64,000 nucleotides of DNA, from NCBI GenBank assembly GCA_934203355.1, contig CAKPZC010000002.1, forward strand, positions 1 through 64,000, given 5' to 3'. This DNA is from an uncultured Prevotella sp. (GTDB lineage: Bacteria; Bacteroidota; Bacteroidia; Bacteroidales; Bacteroidaceae). The translations under genes were made by a program, and so were the position numbers. The notes under the pieces were generated by a model that was not told where the DNA came from, made no database searches, and saw nothing but the letters and a program-made list of their open reading frames with translations. This document shows, one piece after another, positions 52,699-62,596 of this stretch (positions are counted from its first letter, which is position 1; every line of letters starts with the position of its first letter).

Positions 52699-53907
52699 TT
52701 ACTTCATATACAATTTCAACGTCGTAGTCTGGTCTCCCACTTCCACGTTTTGTGTTTCCAACACGCCGTTACCATTCATATATTTAACAGTATACGACTG
52801 GTTCTTTTCCACTTTGAAGGTGAGGACATCGTTCATATCCTGAGTGGCACCAGTGCTGCGACCGCCGAAAAGCTTTTCTTCACCCTTGAACACGTCCAAG
52901 TTGGTAGCTACACGATCGCCAGAATCTTCTGCATGATCCTTGTCCTTGAACACCATTACTCTTAAGGCAACATGTTTGTCGTCATCGGGAACAGCCGACA
53001 GTTGTGCTCTATATAAGCTGGTGTAGCGGTCGGTTACGTTCTCGGCATGAACGTAGCGGAGGTCCATATCCCATACTAAGGGGAAGTAAGAGCCAGTTGG
53101 CTTGAAGGAAGCAGCATATATGGCCTTGCGCAAGTCTTCCTTGATGGCCTTGCCAGCATCAGTAAGGAACCACGACTTATCCAAGTCTTCAGAAGGATAA
53201 TACTCAGTGAAACGCCATTTGCCGTCAATCCACACCTCATTCCAGTTGTGGTTGCCACGATCGTCATACCAAGCAGGAGTGCCAGCCACACGCGAAGGAA
53301 TGCCTACAGCACGGAAAGCATCGGTAAGCAAGATGGACAGGCCCGAACAAGAAGCCATGTGCTGACGCATAGACTCATAAGGGGCCTGGTCGGGTTTCTC
53401 ACGCTTCGTATTATAATCAACCATCAGTTCGTCGCGCACATTCTTGTTTACAGAATCAATAGCCTCGCGCATGGTCTTACAAGAAGCCACGTATTTCTTG
53501 AAACGATTGTAGAAGTCCTTACGCCAGTTTTCGCGGTTCTCGTTCAAGTTGACATAAGCCACCACATCGTTCAAGAAAATATCGTTGGGCACATCTTTAG
53601 CCCATGGGAACTCGGTCCTTGCCTTGTAGGCATACGACACATTTTCCAACAAGAAGTCGGCAGTCAAAGCCTTGGCGTCTCTTTCGGGCATGTAGGAAAT
53701 AAGGAAAGCCACACCCTCCTTCTGGTCGGCAGGAGCCTCCTTCAACGCCTTTTTCAACTCCTTAGCATTATCTCCAGCTGTAACCATAGCCTGATTCAGC
53801 AATTCATGATACTCCTTAGGCACTCCGGCATACTTGCCACCTGAACAAGCAGACAGACCCAATGCCAAAAGCACAACCAAACTCTTAATCTTCATAATTT
53901 TCATCAT
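52699..53907 (-). CDS. Transglutaminase-like lipoprotein
   Basis: A 402-residue predicted lipoprotein with lipobox LGLSAC. The transglutaminase core has the Cys in MASCSGLSILLTDAFRAVGIPSR, the His in GNHNWNEVWIDGKW and the Asp in EYYPSEDLD, so the triad looks intact. A C-terminal beta domain follows (FKVEKNQSYTVKYMNG). Such proteins may act as peptidases or cross-linkers in the periplasm. A TAATTTTG box lies on the minus strand at 53937-53944. Confidence 0.87.
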   Translation of the reverse strand: MMKIMKIKSLVVLLALGLSACSGGKYAGVPKEYHELLNQAMVTAGDNAKELKKALKEAPADQKEGVAFLISYMPERDAKALTADFLLENVSYAYKARTEFPWAKDVPNDIFLNDVVAYVNLNENRENWRKDFYNRFKKYVASCKTMREAIDSVNKNVRDELMVDYNTKREKPDQAPYESMRQHMASCSGLSILLTDAFRAVGIPSRVAGTPAWYDDRGNHNWNEVWIDGKWRFTEYYPSEDLDKSWFLTDAGKAIKEDLRKAIYAASFKPTGSYFPLVWDMDLRYVHAENVTDRYTSLYRAQLSAVPDDDKHVALRVMVFKDKDHAEDSGDRVATNLDVFKGEEKLFGGRSTGATQDMNDVLTFKVEKNQSYTVKYMNGNGVLETQNVEVGDQTTTLKLYMK

Positions 53908-54053
53908 TAAATCTTTTTTCTAAAGTAAATTTGGAACAAAATTACACAAAAAGCTTCATATAATATGTAGAAAGATTGAAAAAACAGAAAGTAAATCAAC
54001 AACTATGCTCGCATCCTACAGTAATTCTTTTCTGTTGTTTAATCATTCTTATT

Positions 54054-54085
54054 ATTGCATAATTGACATTTGTTTAGTAATTTTG
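54054..54085 (+). promoter_or_regulatory. Bacteroidetes-type promoter for the DAACS transporter
   Basis: ATTG, 20 bases, TAATTTTG; the leader to the ATG at 54152 is about 60 bases. Confidence 0.65.
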
Positions 54086-54151
54086 CAGACGAAAGCCCAA
54101 TAAGCTTATTTTTTATTTTTAAAATGACAAATTATCAATAATACAGAAGAC

Positions 54152-55417
54152 ATGGATAACAATACTGAAAACATAAGCAAAAATACGGAGATAAAGGGCC
54201 ACTCTTGTGCTGAGGGGCAGAACTTCTGGCTGTGGCTTGGAGCACTGGTGGTTGGAGCCGTGCTTGGAGTGCTCGGCATTGACTGGATAAACACATCAGC
54301 CAACTTTATCGCTACTATCTACACCCGACTGTTCCAATTCATTGCTGTGCCCACCATTGCACTTGCCGTGACGATGACGCTCGCCACTTTTGGCACACAA
54401 AAGGACACGGGACGAATATTCCGACGCACCATAAACTATACTCTGCTCACAACCATTGCGGCAGCAGCAGTGGGTATGCTGCTCTATAAGATTATACAGC
54501 CCGACAACCTGCCTATGGAGATGATTAAGGGCAGCAACATGGCGACCAATGTGCCAAGCGAGATAGAGGGAGCGGCTTCATACAGTGAATACCTGATGGG
54601 CATCGTGCCAGCCAATATCGTGCAACCGTTTATGGAGGGCAACATCCTATCTATTCTGCTTATAGCCGTAGCCGTGGGCATTGCCTTGGCACGTATGCCC
54701 GAGAACGACGGCAAGCGAACACTGATGAACGGACTCACAGGACTACAAACCCTTGTATCCACACTCATCCACTGGCTCATACATGCCCTTCCGCTCGGCA
54801 TCCTTGCCTTTGCAGCACAGTTATCGGCAGAGGTTTCGGCAGGAATGGTGATGCAGTCGATAGGCAAATATGTGGCTGTGATATTGGGAGGCAACGTGTT
54901 GCAATTCTTTGTGGTGCTGCCCTTGTTCCTTATGTCGCGCGGCATAAACCCCATAAAGGTGATGCGCGGCATGATGCCAGCAGTGCTTATGGCACTATTC
55001 ACCAAGAGTTCGGCAGCCACACTACCCGTGACCATACAGACATCGGAGGAACATCTTGGGGTTAGCAGTCGTGTGTCGCGCTTTGTGCTACCTATATGCA
55101 CCACTATCAACATGAACGGTTGCGCAGCATTCATCTTCGTCACATCGCTATTCGTGATGCAGAACGGAGGAGTGGAACTGACATGGGGCACAATGATAAT
55201 GTGGCTATTCATATCAGTGCTTGCAGCAATAGGCAACGCTGGAGTGCCCATGGGTTGCTACTTCCTCACACTGTCTCTAATGTCGGGTATTGGTGCACCA
55301 GTGGCAATTATGGGTATCATACTGCCCGTGTTCACAGTGCTGGACATGATAGAGACTGCCGAGAATGTATGGTCGGACTCGTGTGTAGCAGCTATGGTGG
55401 ATAAAGACATGAAGTAG
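54152..55417 (+). CDS. Dicarboxylate/amino acid:cation symporter (DAACS family)
   Basis: A 421-residue glutamate-transporter-fold protein. Signatures: FTKSSAATLPVTIQTSE (HP1 serine-rich loop region), LPICTTINMNGCAAF (TM7 NMxG motif, here NMNG) and NAGVPMGCYFLTLSLMSGIGAP (HP2). It takes up an amino or dicarboxylic acid with Na+ or H+. The substrate is not certain; SstT-like serine/threonine or GltP-like glutamate are both possible. Confidence 0.9.
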   Translation: MDNNTENISKNTEIKGHSCAEGQNFWLWLGALVVGAVLGVLGIDWINTSANFIATIYTRLFQFIAVPTIALAVTMTLATFGTQKDTGRIFRRTINYTLLTTIAAAAVGMLLYKIIQPDNLPMEMIKGSNMATNVPSEIEGAASYSEYLMGIVPANIVQPFMEGNILSILLIAVAVGIALARMPENDGKRTLMNGLTGLQTLVSTLIHWLIHALPLGILAFAAQLSAEVSAGMVMQSIGKYVAVILGGNVLQFFVVLPLFLMSRGINPIKVMRGMMPAVLMALFTKSSAATLPVTIQTSEEHLGVSSRVSRFVLPICTTINMNGCAAFIFVTSLFVMQNGGVELTWGTMIMWLFISVLAAIGNAGVPMGCYFLTLSLMSGIGAPVAIMGIILPVFTVLDMIETAENVWSDSCVAAMVDKDMK

Positions 55418-55503
55418 TTATTTAACGCGAACGCATATTTATACATTCGATATTTATATTTGTATAAATATTCATTCACTTTATCTTATTACTCACTGTT
55501 TTC

Positions 55504-55535
55504 CTTGTGTATCTGTCAAATAAGCGGTAACTTTG
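55504..55535 (+). promoter_or_regulatory. Bacteroidetes-type promoter for the NhaC-like gene
   Basis: CTTG, 20 bases, TAACTTTG; the ATG is 40 bases downstream. Confidence 0.7.
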
Positions 55536-55575
55536 CACCTCGCAAATAAAAATACTGCATAAATATACACTTACT

Positions 55576-57051
55576 ATGACAGAACAACACTTAAAGAAAC
55601 GCCCCTCGGCACGACTCTCGCTCATGCCAATAGCAGTGCTTGTGGCTATGCTCACATTCACAATACGCGCCTTCGGCAGCGAATCGCTCGACGGAGCATC
55701 GCAGATAACCCTTCTCACAGTATCGGCTCTATGCGTGCTCATAGGCATGGGCTACCTCAACGTGCCATGGGCAAGTTTCGAGAAAGCCATCACCAAGAAT
55801 GTGGCGAGTGTGGCAAGCGCACTCGTGATATTGCTGCTCATAGGTGCCTTAGGCGGGGCATGGATGGTGAGCGGCGTTGTGCCCACACTTATATATTATG
55901 GTATGCACATCATCCACCCCGACATATTCCTCGCCTCGTCGTGCGCCATATGCGCCCTTGTGAGCCTGATGACAGGCTCATCGTGGACAACCATCGCCAC
56001 CATCGGCATAGCCCTCATGGGTATAGGTAGGGCACAAGGCTTTGCAGACGGATGGGTGGCAGGAGCCATCATTTCGGGTGCTTACTTCGGCGATAAAATC
56101 TCGCCACTGTCCGAAACAACAACACTTGCATCGGGTGCGCTCGGAGTGCCACTCTTCAAGCACATCCGCTATATGATCATCACCACAGTGCCGTCGATAA
56201 CCATAACAATGGTAATATTCCTTGTGGCTGGCTTCTGCTACAACACAACAACATCCGACGATGCAGCAACATTCACCACTGCCCTACAAACGAGGTTCAA
56301 CATCACGCCATGGCTCATGCTTGTGCCTGTGCTGACGGGAGTGATGATTGCCCGCAAAGTGCCAGCGGTCATAACACTGTTTCTATCAATACTGATGGCT
56401 GTGGTTGCAGGACTTATATTCCAGACCGAGGCGTTGACAGAAATCGACCCATCGCTGTTCAAGGCAGCAATGAAGAGCGTCTACGGCAGCACGTCGCTGC
56501 ATAGCGACAACACCATGCTTGCCGACCTTGTGTCGACCAACGGCATGGCTGGCATGATGCCAACAATATGGCTCATCGTGTGTGCCATGTGCTTCGGGGG
56601 ATGCATGTCGGCAGGAGGCATGGTGGGCGGCATCTCGCGCCTATTCATACATATGATAAAGGGACGCACATCGCTCGTGGGCTCAACAGCGGCAACTGGC
56701 GTGATGCTCAATGTGGCGATAGCCGACCAGTATCTTTGCATTCTGCTCACGGGCAACATGTTTCGCGATATCTACGACCGCGAGGGATATGAACGCCGGT
56801 TGCTAAGCCGCACCACTGAGGATGCGGTGACTGTCACGTCGGTGCTTGTGCCATGGAACACTTGCGGTATGACACAGAGCACGGTGCTCGGTGTGGCTAC
56901 ATTCACCTACCTACCCTACTGTTTCTTCAACATCATTTCTCCAATAATGAGTGTGGTGGTGGCTGCTATCGGCTACAAGATATTCCACAAAAACGAAGAA
57001 AAACAGCATGAGGTGACGACTGCGAATTACTGTATGGCACTGAAAGGTTGA
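55576..57051 (+). CDS. nhaC: Na+/H+ antiporter NhaC-like
   Basis: A 491-residue NhaC-type antiporter with about 11-13 helices. Typical stretches: SLMTGSSWTTIATIGIALMGIG, GAIISGAYFGDKISPLSETT (conserved SGAYFGDKxSPLSDTT motif) and TSVLVPWNTCGMTQSTVLGV. It would exchange Na+ for H+, or in some relatives malate/lactate. Confidence 0.9.
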   Translation: MTEQHLKKRPSARLSLMPIAVLVAMLTFTIRAFGSESLDGASQITLLTVSALCVLIGMGYLNVPWASFEKAITKNVASVASALVILLLIGALGGAWMVSGVVPTLIYYGMHIIHPDIFLASSCAICALVSLMTGSSWTTIATIGIALMGIGRAQGFADGWVAGAIISGAYFGDKISPLSETTTLASGALGVPLFKHIRYMIITTVPSITITMVIFLVAGFCYNTTTSDDAATFTTALQTRFNITPWLMLVPVLTGVMIARKVPAVITLFLSILMAVVAGLIFQTEALTEIDPSLFKAAMKSVYGSTSLHSDNTMLADLVSTNGMAGMMPTIWLIVCAMCFGGCMSAGGMVGGISRLFIHMIKGRTSLVGSTAATGVMLNVAIADQYLCILLTGNMFRDIYDREGYERRLLSRTTEDAVTVTSVLVPWNTCGMTQSTVLGVATFTYLPYCFFNIISPIMSVVVAAIGYKIFHKNEEKQHEVTTANYCMALKG

Positions 57052-57262
57052 CGGATAAAAATGAGATATTGACAGTTGCAAAAACATAATCCGCAGCTTT
57101 TACAAACGAATATTCAACAACTAGACAACCTTCACCTTTTTGACACCTGCCCTGGAGCTTCGGCTTCGGGGCTTTTTCGTAATTACCTGTTATTAAACAA
57201 ACGCCAACAATTGGTAACTACATCGTTTTGCACGTTTGTTTGCATAATATGCATAAATAAAA

Positions 57263-57305
57263 CAAGGGGTTAAAATACTGAATTTCAGTATCTTAACCCC
57301 TTGTA
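57263..57305. terminator. Bidirectional terminator between nhaC and tRNA-Pro
   Basis: CAAGGGGTTAA and TTAACCCCTTG, continued by ATACTGA / TCAGTAT, make a long hairpin of about 18 bp. On the minus strand it is followed by TTTTATTTAT and serves the tRNA gene; on the plus strand it faces nhaC. Confidence 0.8.
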
Positions 57306-57307
57306 AG

Positions 57308-57381
57308 TCGGGATGACTGGACTCGAACCAGCGACCTCACGCCCCCCAGACGCGTGCGCTAACCAACTGCGCTACATCCCG
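57308..57381 (-). tRNA. tRNA-Pro (anticodon GGG)
   Basis: A 74-nt cloverleaf on the minus strand: acceptor CGGGATG/CATCCCG, D stem GCGC, anticodon stem CGCGT/GCGTG with loop CTGGGGG (anticodon GGG, G37 as usual in tRNA-Pro), and T arm GCTGGTTCGAGTCCAG. CCA is not encoded. The promoter is at 57401-57432. Confidence 0.93.
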
Positions 57382-57400
57382 TACTTTTTATAAGCGAGTG

Positions 57401-57432
57401 CAAAGGTAATAACTTATTATGAAACCACCAAA
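57401..57432 (-). promoter_or_regulatory. Promoter for tRNA-Pro
   Basis: Minus strand: TTTG, 20 bases, TACCTTTG, about 20 bases before the tRNA 5' end. Confidence 0.7.
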
Positions 57433-57449
57433 TCTTTCGACGTTTTTTT

Positions 57450-57478
57450 TTGATTTTACATTTATTTCCGTAACTTTG
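57450..57478 (+). promoter_or_regulatory. Likely promoter for aroA
   Basis: TTG, 18 bases, TAACTTTG; the -7 box is perfect and the spacing a little short. The ATG is 40 bases downstream. Confidence 0.5.
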
Positions 57479-57517
57479 CATGAGATAGAGAAACATATAG
57501 AATTAAAACCTGCAATT

Positions 57518-58774
57518 ATGCAATATATACTCAATGCACCGTCGCAGCTCGGCGCAACAATACAGCTGCCAGCATCAAAGAGCATAAGCAATCGTGCCCT
57601 TATCATACACGCACTGTCGAATGGTGACATGCTACCGCAAAACCTCTCGGTATGCGACGATACGGAAGTAATAGTCAATGCACTCATGTATAATCCATAT
57701 ACCATCGACATAAAGGCTGCTGGCACAGCCATGCGCTTTATGACAGCTTATCTGGCGGTGACACATGGCGAACACGTGATAACGGGTACAGAACGCATGA
57801 AAAAACGACCGATAGGTATTCTCGTCGACGCGCTGCGCTACATCGGTGCCGATATAGAATATGTGGGCGAAGAAGGTTATCCCCCACTCCGCATTAAGGG
57901 CAAACCACTGGAGGGTGGCTACCTGGAGGTGCCAGCGAATATAAGCTCACAGTATATATCCGCACTGCTGATGATTGGTCCGGTGCTGAAAAACGGACTT
58001 GAACTGAAGATGACTGGCGACATTGCGTCGCGCCCTTACATAGACCTCACACTGTGGATGATGCGAGAGTTTGGAGCCGACGCCGACTGGAGCGACATCG
58101 ACACAGTGAAGGTGAACCCACATCCCTATACACAACATCAATATATGATAGAAAGCGACTGGAGCGCATCGTCATACTGGTATGAGATGATGGCACTAAG
58201 CAACGACATGGAGCCATCAGTGAGCATGAAAGGACTATTCGACGCGTCAAAGCAGGGCGATTCTATCGTGAAATACATCTTCTCGCTGATAGGAGTGAAG
58301 ACACGATTCTCGACTACCGACGCCGAGAAGACATCGGTGGTGACACTGAAGAAACTGCCTTGCCTACTGCCACGACTCGACTACGACTTTGTGTCGGCTC
58401 CCGACCTGGCACAGACAATAGTAGTCACTTGCGCCCTGTTGAACATCCCATTTAAGTTCACTGGTCTGGCAAGCCTCAAAATAAAGGAGACCGACCGCAT
58501 AGAGGCACTGAAACGAGAACTTATGAAACTTGGCTATGTGGTGCGCGACGAAAACGGCGACACGCTAATATGGGACGGAACACGCTGCGAACCATCACTC
58601 GAACCTATCGACACATACGAAGACCACCGCATGGCTATGGCATTCGCACCAGCCGCATTCAAGTTTCCTGGACTGCGCATAAATAATCCACAGGTGGTAA
58701 GTAAGTCGTATCCACAATTCTGGGACGACCTAGAGAAGGCAGGATGGAGCATAGAGAAAGTAAAGACAACATAA
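57518..58774 (+). CDS. aroA: 3-phosphoshikimate 1-carboxyvinyltransferase (EPSP synthase)
   Basis: A 418-residue enzyme joining phosphoenolpyruvate to shikimate 3-phosphate in aromatic amino acid synthesis. LPASKSISNRALI binds S3P, GTAMRFMTAYLAV is the PEP-site region (classical GNAGTxxR, here shortened to AAGTAMR), SSQYISALLMIGP the S3P site, and KETDRIEALKREL with DDHRMAM-like EDHRMAMAFAP complete it. The central SDWSASSYW replaces the usual GD.SSA, as in some Bacteroidetes enzymes. The ATG at 57518 is chosen; a longer frame would start before the promoter. Confidence 0.93.
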   Translation: MQYILNAPSQLGATIQLPASKSISNRALIIHALSNGDMLPQNLSVCDDTEVIVNALMYNPYTIDIKAAGTAMRFMTAYLAVTHGEHVITGTERMKKRPIGILVDALRYIGADIEYVGEEGYPPLRIKGKPLEGGYLEVPANISSQYISALLMIGPVLKNGLELKMTGDIASRPYIDLTLWMMREFGADADWSDIDTVKVNPHPYTQHQYMIESDWSASSYWYEMMALSNDMEPSVSMKGLFDASKQGDSIVKYIFSLIGVKTRFSTTDAEKTSVVTLKKLPCLLPRLDYDFVSAPDLAQTIVVTCALLNIPFKFTGLASLKIKETDRIEALKRELMKLGYVVRDENGDTLIWDGTRCEPSLEPIDTYEDHRMAMAFAPAAFKFPGLRINNPQVVSKSYPQFWDDLEKAGWSIEKVKTT

Positions 58775-58791
58775 CACACAAATACACACCC

Positions 58792-59184
58792 ATGCTTATA
58801 TTAATATTGTCAATAGTGGCACTCGGCATTTTCGCGGCACTGTTCTCCATAATATCAAACCGTGGCAAACAAGACAAGGAGGAACCTATAAAAGTGGTGC
58901 AGACATGCGCCACTTGCGACGGGTCGGCTGCCACTAAATGTGAGCAAGACTGCATGATGGAAGCGTCGACCAAACCAGTGGAATACTTCGACGACGAGGA
59001 ACTCGACAATTTCAGAGGACGACAGTCGGACGAATACACCGACGACGAAGCACAACAGTTTGCCGACATACTCTACACTATGCGGCAAGACGAGGTGGCG
59101 GCATGGTGTCGCAGCCTCAACCTGAGAGGCATCAGTCTGCCCGACCAAATAAAGGACGAGACTTTTATGCTGATGGAAAACTAA
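58792..59184 (+). CDS. Small membrane-anchored Cys-rich protein
   Basis: About 130 residues: an N-terminal membrane helix (LILILSIVALGIFAALFSII), a four-Cys motif (CATCDGSAATKCEQDC) that could bind a metal, and an acidic helical tail (EYFDDEELDNFRGRQSDEYT) ending in LPDQIKDETFMLMEN. The start at 58792 lies 17 bases after aroA; an ATG at 58744 inside aroA is also possible. Function unknown; it seems to be co-transcribed with aroA and perhaps the T9SS gene that follows. Confidence 0.65.
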   Translation: MLILILSIVALGIFAALFSIISNRGKQDKEEPIKVVQTCATCDGSAATKCEQDCMMEASTKPVEYFDDEELDNFRGRQSDEYTDDEAQQFADILYTMRQDEVAAWCRSLNLRGISLPDQIKDETFMLMEN

Positions 59185-59221
59185 GACACAATAAAAAGCC
59201 ATAAAGAAACGTTATAATAAC

Positions 59222-62200
59222 GTGAAAAAGTTGCATACACGACATATCGTACCATTGATAATCGCGGCTATCGTCATTGCCGCGACAGGATGCTCTACGC
59301 AGAAAAATACTGCGAAGACACGCTTTTGGCATGCCTTCAAAGCTCGCTACAACACGTATTATAACGGATCGCTCGCCTATATCGACGGCTCACTGGAAAA
59401 GGAAAACGGCAACAAGGACAACTTCACCGAAATGTTGCCACTATACACCGTGGGCAACAAGGCAAGCCGAGAAATCGGCAAATCAAACTATGAGCGAGCC
59501 ATTGAGAAATGCCAAAAAACTATAAAACTACACAGCATCAAACGGCGACCCGAATGGACCAAGTCGCGACGTAAAACCGAAAAGGACATCGAGTGGCTGT
59601 CAAGACGCGAATACAACCCATTCATGTGGAGAGCATGGATGCTCATGGGACGCTCGCAGTTCTATAAAGGATCGTTCGACGAGGCTGCATCGACATTCGC
59701 CTACATGAGCCGACTATACCAAACACAGCCTGCAATTTACGCCAAAGCACGCGCATGGCTTGCCAAAAGCTATATTGAGGAGGGATGGCTTTACGATGCC
59801 GAGGACGTGATAAGAGGCATGAGCCGAGACTCGATACACTGGTCGGCACGCAAGGAATGGGACTACACCTTGGCCGACTACTATATACACACGGGCGACT
59901 ACCAAAAAGCCATTCCTTACCTGCGACAGGTGATACGCCACGAGATGAGACGCAAGCAACGTGCACGCGAGTGGTTTCTGCTCGGACAACTGCACACGGC
60001 TTTAGGCAACCGAACCGAAGCCATGAAAGCCTACAAGCGAGTAGTGAAACAAAATCCTCCATACGAAGTGGAATTCAATGCACGCATTGCCATGACCGAG
60101 GTGATGTCGGGACAGCAGTCGAAAAAGATGATAAGCCGACTGAAAAGAATGGCTGCATCGGACAAGAACAAGGAATATCTCGACCAGGTGTATTACGCCA
60201 TTGGCAACATATACATGAGCAGAAAAGACACCGCCAACGCCATAACCGCATATGAACGAGGTGCTGCCAAAGCAACACGATCGGGCATCGAGAAAGGTGT
60301 GCTACTGTTAAGGCTCGGCGACATATACTGGACAATGGAACGCTATGGCGACGCGCAACGATGCTATGGCGAGGCTATCGGACTGCTCGACAAAGAGCGC
60401 AAGGACTATGAGCAACTGTCGGAACGATCGAAGGTGCTCGACCAACTTGTGCCTTATACCGAAGCCGTGCACCTGCAGGACTCACTGCAACAACTCGCAA
60501 AGATGAGCGAGGCTGAACGCAACGCTGCCATCGACCGAACTATCGCCGAACTGAAACGCAAGGAGCGCGAGGAACGCCGACAACAGCAAGAGCAGGAGGC
60601 TGCACAGACCATAAGCCAAAACAGCGGCAACAACATGGCACAAAACAACAAGACAAACAACATGCAGAACAACCAGGGCAAGAACGCTCTATGGTACTTC
60701 TACAACCCTACTGCCGTGAGCCAAGGCAAAGCCGCATTCCAGAAACTATGGGGAAAGCGTGAGAACGTGGACAACTGGCAACGAGTAAACAAGACGGTGG
60801 TGGCAACAACAGAAACTGAAAACAACCTTTCTGAAGCGCAACTCGACTCCATAGCCGCAGCCGAAGCAACAGCCGACTCGCTGGCACAAATAGCCGACAG
60901 CGCACAAAACAATCCACACCGACGCGAATATTATCTGGCACAAATACCATTCAGCGAGGAACAGATAGCCGAAAGCAACCGCACTATAGAGGACGGACTC
61001 TACAACTCGGGAGTGATTTTCAAGGACAAACTCGACAACTTGATTCTTGCCGAAAAACAACTGAGAAGACTCGCCGACAACTATCTGGACTTCGAAAAAA
61101 TGGCTGACGCCTACTATCATCTCTACCTGCTGTATATGCGACGCGGCGAAACCCAAACCGCCAACGCATACATTGATAGACTAAAGAAGGACTTCCCCGA
61201 CAGCGAATGGACTACACTGCTCAGCGACCCACACTTCGTGGAGAACGCACGATTCGGAGTGGCTGTGGAAGACTCGCTCTATGCCGCCACCTACAACGCA
61301 TTCCGAGCGGCACGCTATGAAGAGGTGAAAGCCAACGTGAACGTGTCGTCCGACCGTTTCCCTCTTGGAGCCAATCGTGACAAGTTCCTGTTTATCGGTG
61401 GACTCGGCAAACTCAACGACGGTGATGCCGAGGGATGTCTTGCCGACATGAAAACAGTGGTGGAGAAATATCCACAAAGCGGAGTGGCACAGATGGCGGG
61501 CATGATTGTGAAGGGAGTGGCTGAAGGACGAAGGCTGCACGGAGGCAAGTTCGACCTCGAAAATGTGTGGTCGCGACGCTCTGCCGTGTTGAACGACAGT
61601 GACTCTATAGCCAAACACTTCCTGACCGACGACCGCAACGCCGCCTTTGTCTATGCCATTGTATACCAACCCGACTCTGTGGACGAAAACCGACTGCTAT
61701 TCGAACTCGCACGATATAACTTTACAAGCTATCTTGTGCGCAACTTCGACATACAGGTGGAAAATGCCGACGGACTGCACCGAATGACTGTGGCAGGATT
61801 CCGCAACTACGACGAGGCTCTGCAATATGCACGACAACTCCACCAGCAGGTTGCCGTGACACGACTCATTGGCAACAACCGCACTTTCATCATAAGCGAA
61901 CCCAACCTGCCACTGCTCGGTAATGAATACAGCTATGCCGACTACGACAAGTTCTATGCCGAACACTTTGCTCCACTAAAAGTAAGCGACAAACCGCTAC
62001 TCAACGAGCCAGAAGCCGTAGCTCCAACTCCTACACAACAAGGAAAGGAAAACAACGGTGACGAACAGGACGGATTCGACATGCCAGACGATAATGAAAA
62101 CAATAATACAAATACAATATTGTTTGAAGAGGAACCGGAAACAAAAGATAACAACGAAACAACTGGCGAAAGTATAATCGAAGAGAAGTCTGAAACATCA

Positions 62201-62575
62201 CTCGAAACAAAGAAGGATAATAACAAGACCGACGAGCTGATTATACCAGAAGAAGAAACTAAGGCTAAGCCCGAGGTGAAGACTGAGGTAAAAACTGAGG
62301 AGAAGGCTGAGGTGAAGACTGAGGTAAAAACTGAGGAGAAGGCTGAGGTGAAGCCGGAAGTAAAACCTGAGGTGAAACCAGAAGTAAAACCTGAGGTGAA
62401 ACCTGAGATTAAACCCGTTGTCCCAGAAAAGCAGCCTGGTAAGTTGCTTGAGGACGAGTTCTACTTTGGCGACGATGATGTACCATCGAAGACCACTCCT
62501 AAGAAAAAGGACGACAAAAAGAACAACAATACAGATTTCGACGACGACGAATACTACGATCTCGACGGATTCTAA
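59222..62575 (+). CDS. porW: Type IX secretion / gliding lipoprotein SprE/PorW homologue
   Basis: A 1117-residue predicted lipoprotein. The signal ends with the lipobox AATGC (Cys about 24); the mature part begins with the family-typical TRFWHAFKARYNTYYNGSLAYIDG, then TPR-like helices through residue 900 (for example YHLYLLYMRRGETQTANAYIDRLKKDFPDS). The last 200 residues are acidic low complexity with repeats of PEVKTEVKTEEKAEVK and PEVKPEVK. PorW is needed for T9SS assembly in the periplasm and outer membrane. GTG start at 59222. Followed after 21 bases by porX. Confidence 0.88.
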   Translation: MKKLHTRHIVPLIIAAIVIAATGCSTQKNTAKTRFWHAFKARYNTYYNGSLAYIDGSLEKENGNKDNFTEMLPLYTVGNKASREIGKSNYERAIEKCQKTIKLHSIKRRPEWTKSRRKTEKDIEWLSRREYNPFMWRAWMLMGRSQFYKGSFDEAASTFAYMSRLYQTQPAIYAKARAWLAKSYIEEGWLYDAEDVIRGMSRDSIHWSARKEWDYTLADYYIHTGDYQKAIPYLRQVIRHEMRRKQRAREWFLLGQLHTALGNRTEAMKAYKRVVKQNPPYEVEFNARIAMTEVMSGQQSKKMISRLKRMAASDKNKEYLDQVYYAIGNIYMSRKDTANAITAYERGAAKATRSGIEKGVLLLRLGDIYWTMERYGDAQRCYGEAIGLLDKERKDYEQLSERSKVLDQLVPYTEAVHLQDSLQQLAKMSEAERNAAIDRTIAELKRKEREERRQQQEQEAAQTISQNSGNNMAQNNKTNNMQNNQGKNALWYFYNPTAVSQGKAAFQKLWGKRENVDNWQRVNKTVVATTETENNLSEAQLDSIAAAEATADSLAQIADSAQNNPHRREYYLAQIPFSEEQIAESNRTIEDGLYNSGVIFKDKLDNLILAEKQLRRLADNYLDFEKMADAYYHLYLLYMRRGETQTANAYIDRLKKDFPDSEWTTLLSDPHFVENARFGVAVEDSLYAATYNAFRAARYEEVKANVNVSSDRFPLGANRDKFLFIGGLGKLNDGDAEGCLADMKTVVEKYPQSGVAQMAGMIVKGVAEGRRLHGGKFDLENVWSRRSAVLNDSDSIAKHFLTDDRNAAFVYAIVYQPDSVDENRLLFELARYNFTSYLVRNFDIQVENADGLHRMTVAGFRNYDEALQYARQLHQQVAVTRLIGNNRTFIISEPNLPLLGNEYSYADYDKFYAEHFAPLKVSDKPLLNEPEAVAPTPTQQGKENNGDEQDGFDMPDDNENNNTNTILFEEEPETKDNNETTGESIIEEKSETSLETKKDNNKTDELIIPEEETKAKPEVKTEVKTEEKAEVKTEVKTEEKAEVKPEVKPEVKPEVKPEVKPEIKPVVPEKQPGKLLEDEFYFGDDDVPSKTTPKKKDDKKNNNTDFDDDEYYDLDGF
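62260..62412 (+). repeat. Coding repeats in the PorW acidic tail
   Basis: Short tandem units such as AAGACTGAGGTAAAAACTGA and AAACCTGAGGTGAAACCAGA, coding for KTEVKTEEKAEV and KPEVKPEV. They can slip, so the tail length may vary between strains. Confidence 0.75.
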
Positions 62576-62596
62576 AAACCAAAAAGCCATAAATAT

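Noticed and set aside
57308..57381. Integration site for a mobile element at tRNA-Pro
   Set aside because: No integrase, no repeated tRNA 3' end and no foreign-looking genes are next to it.
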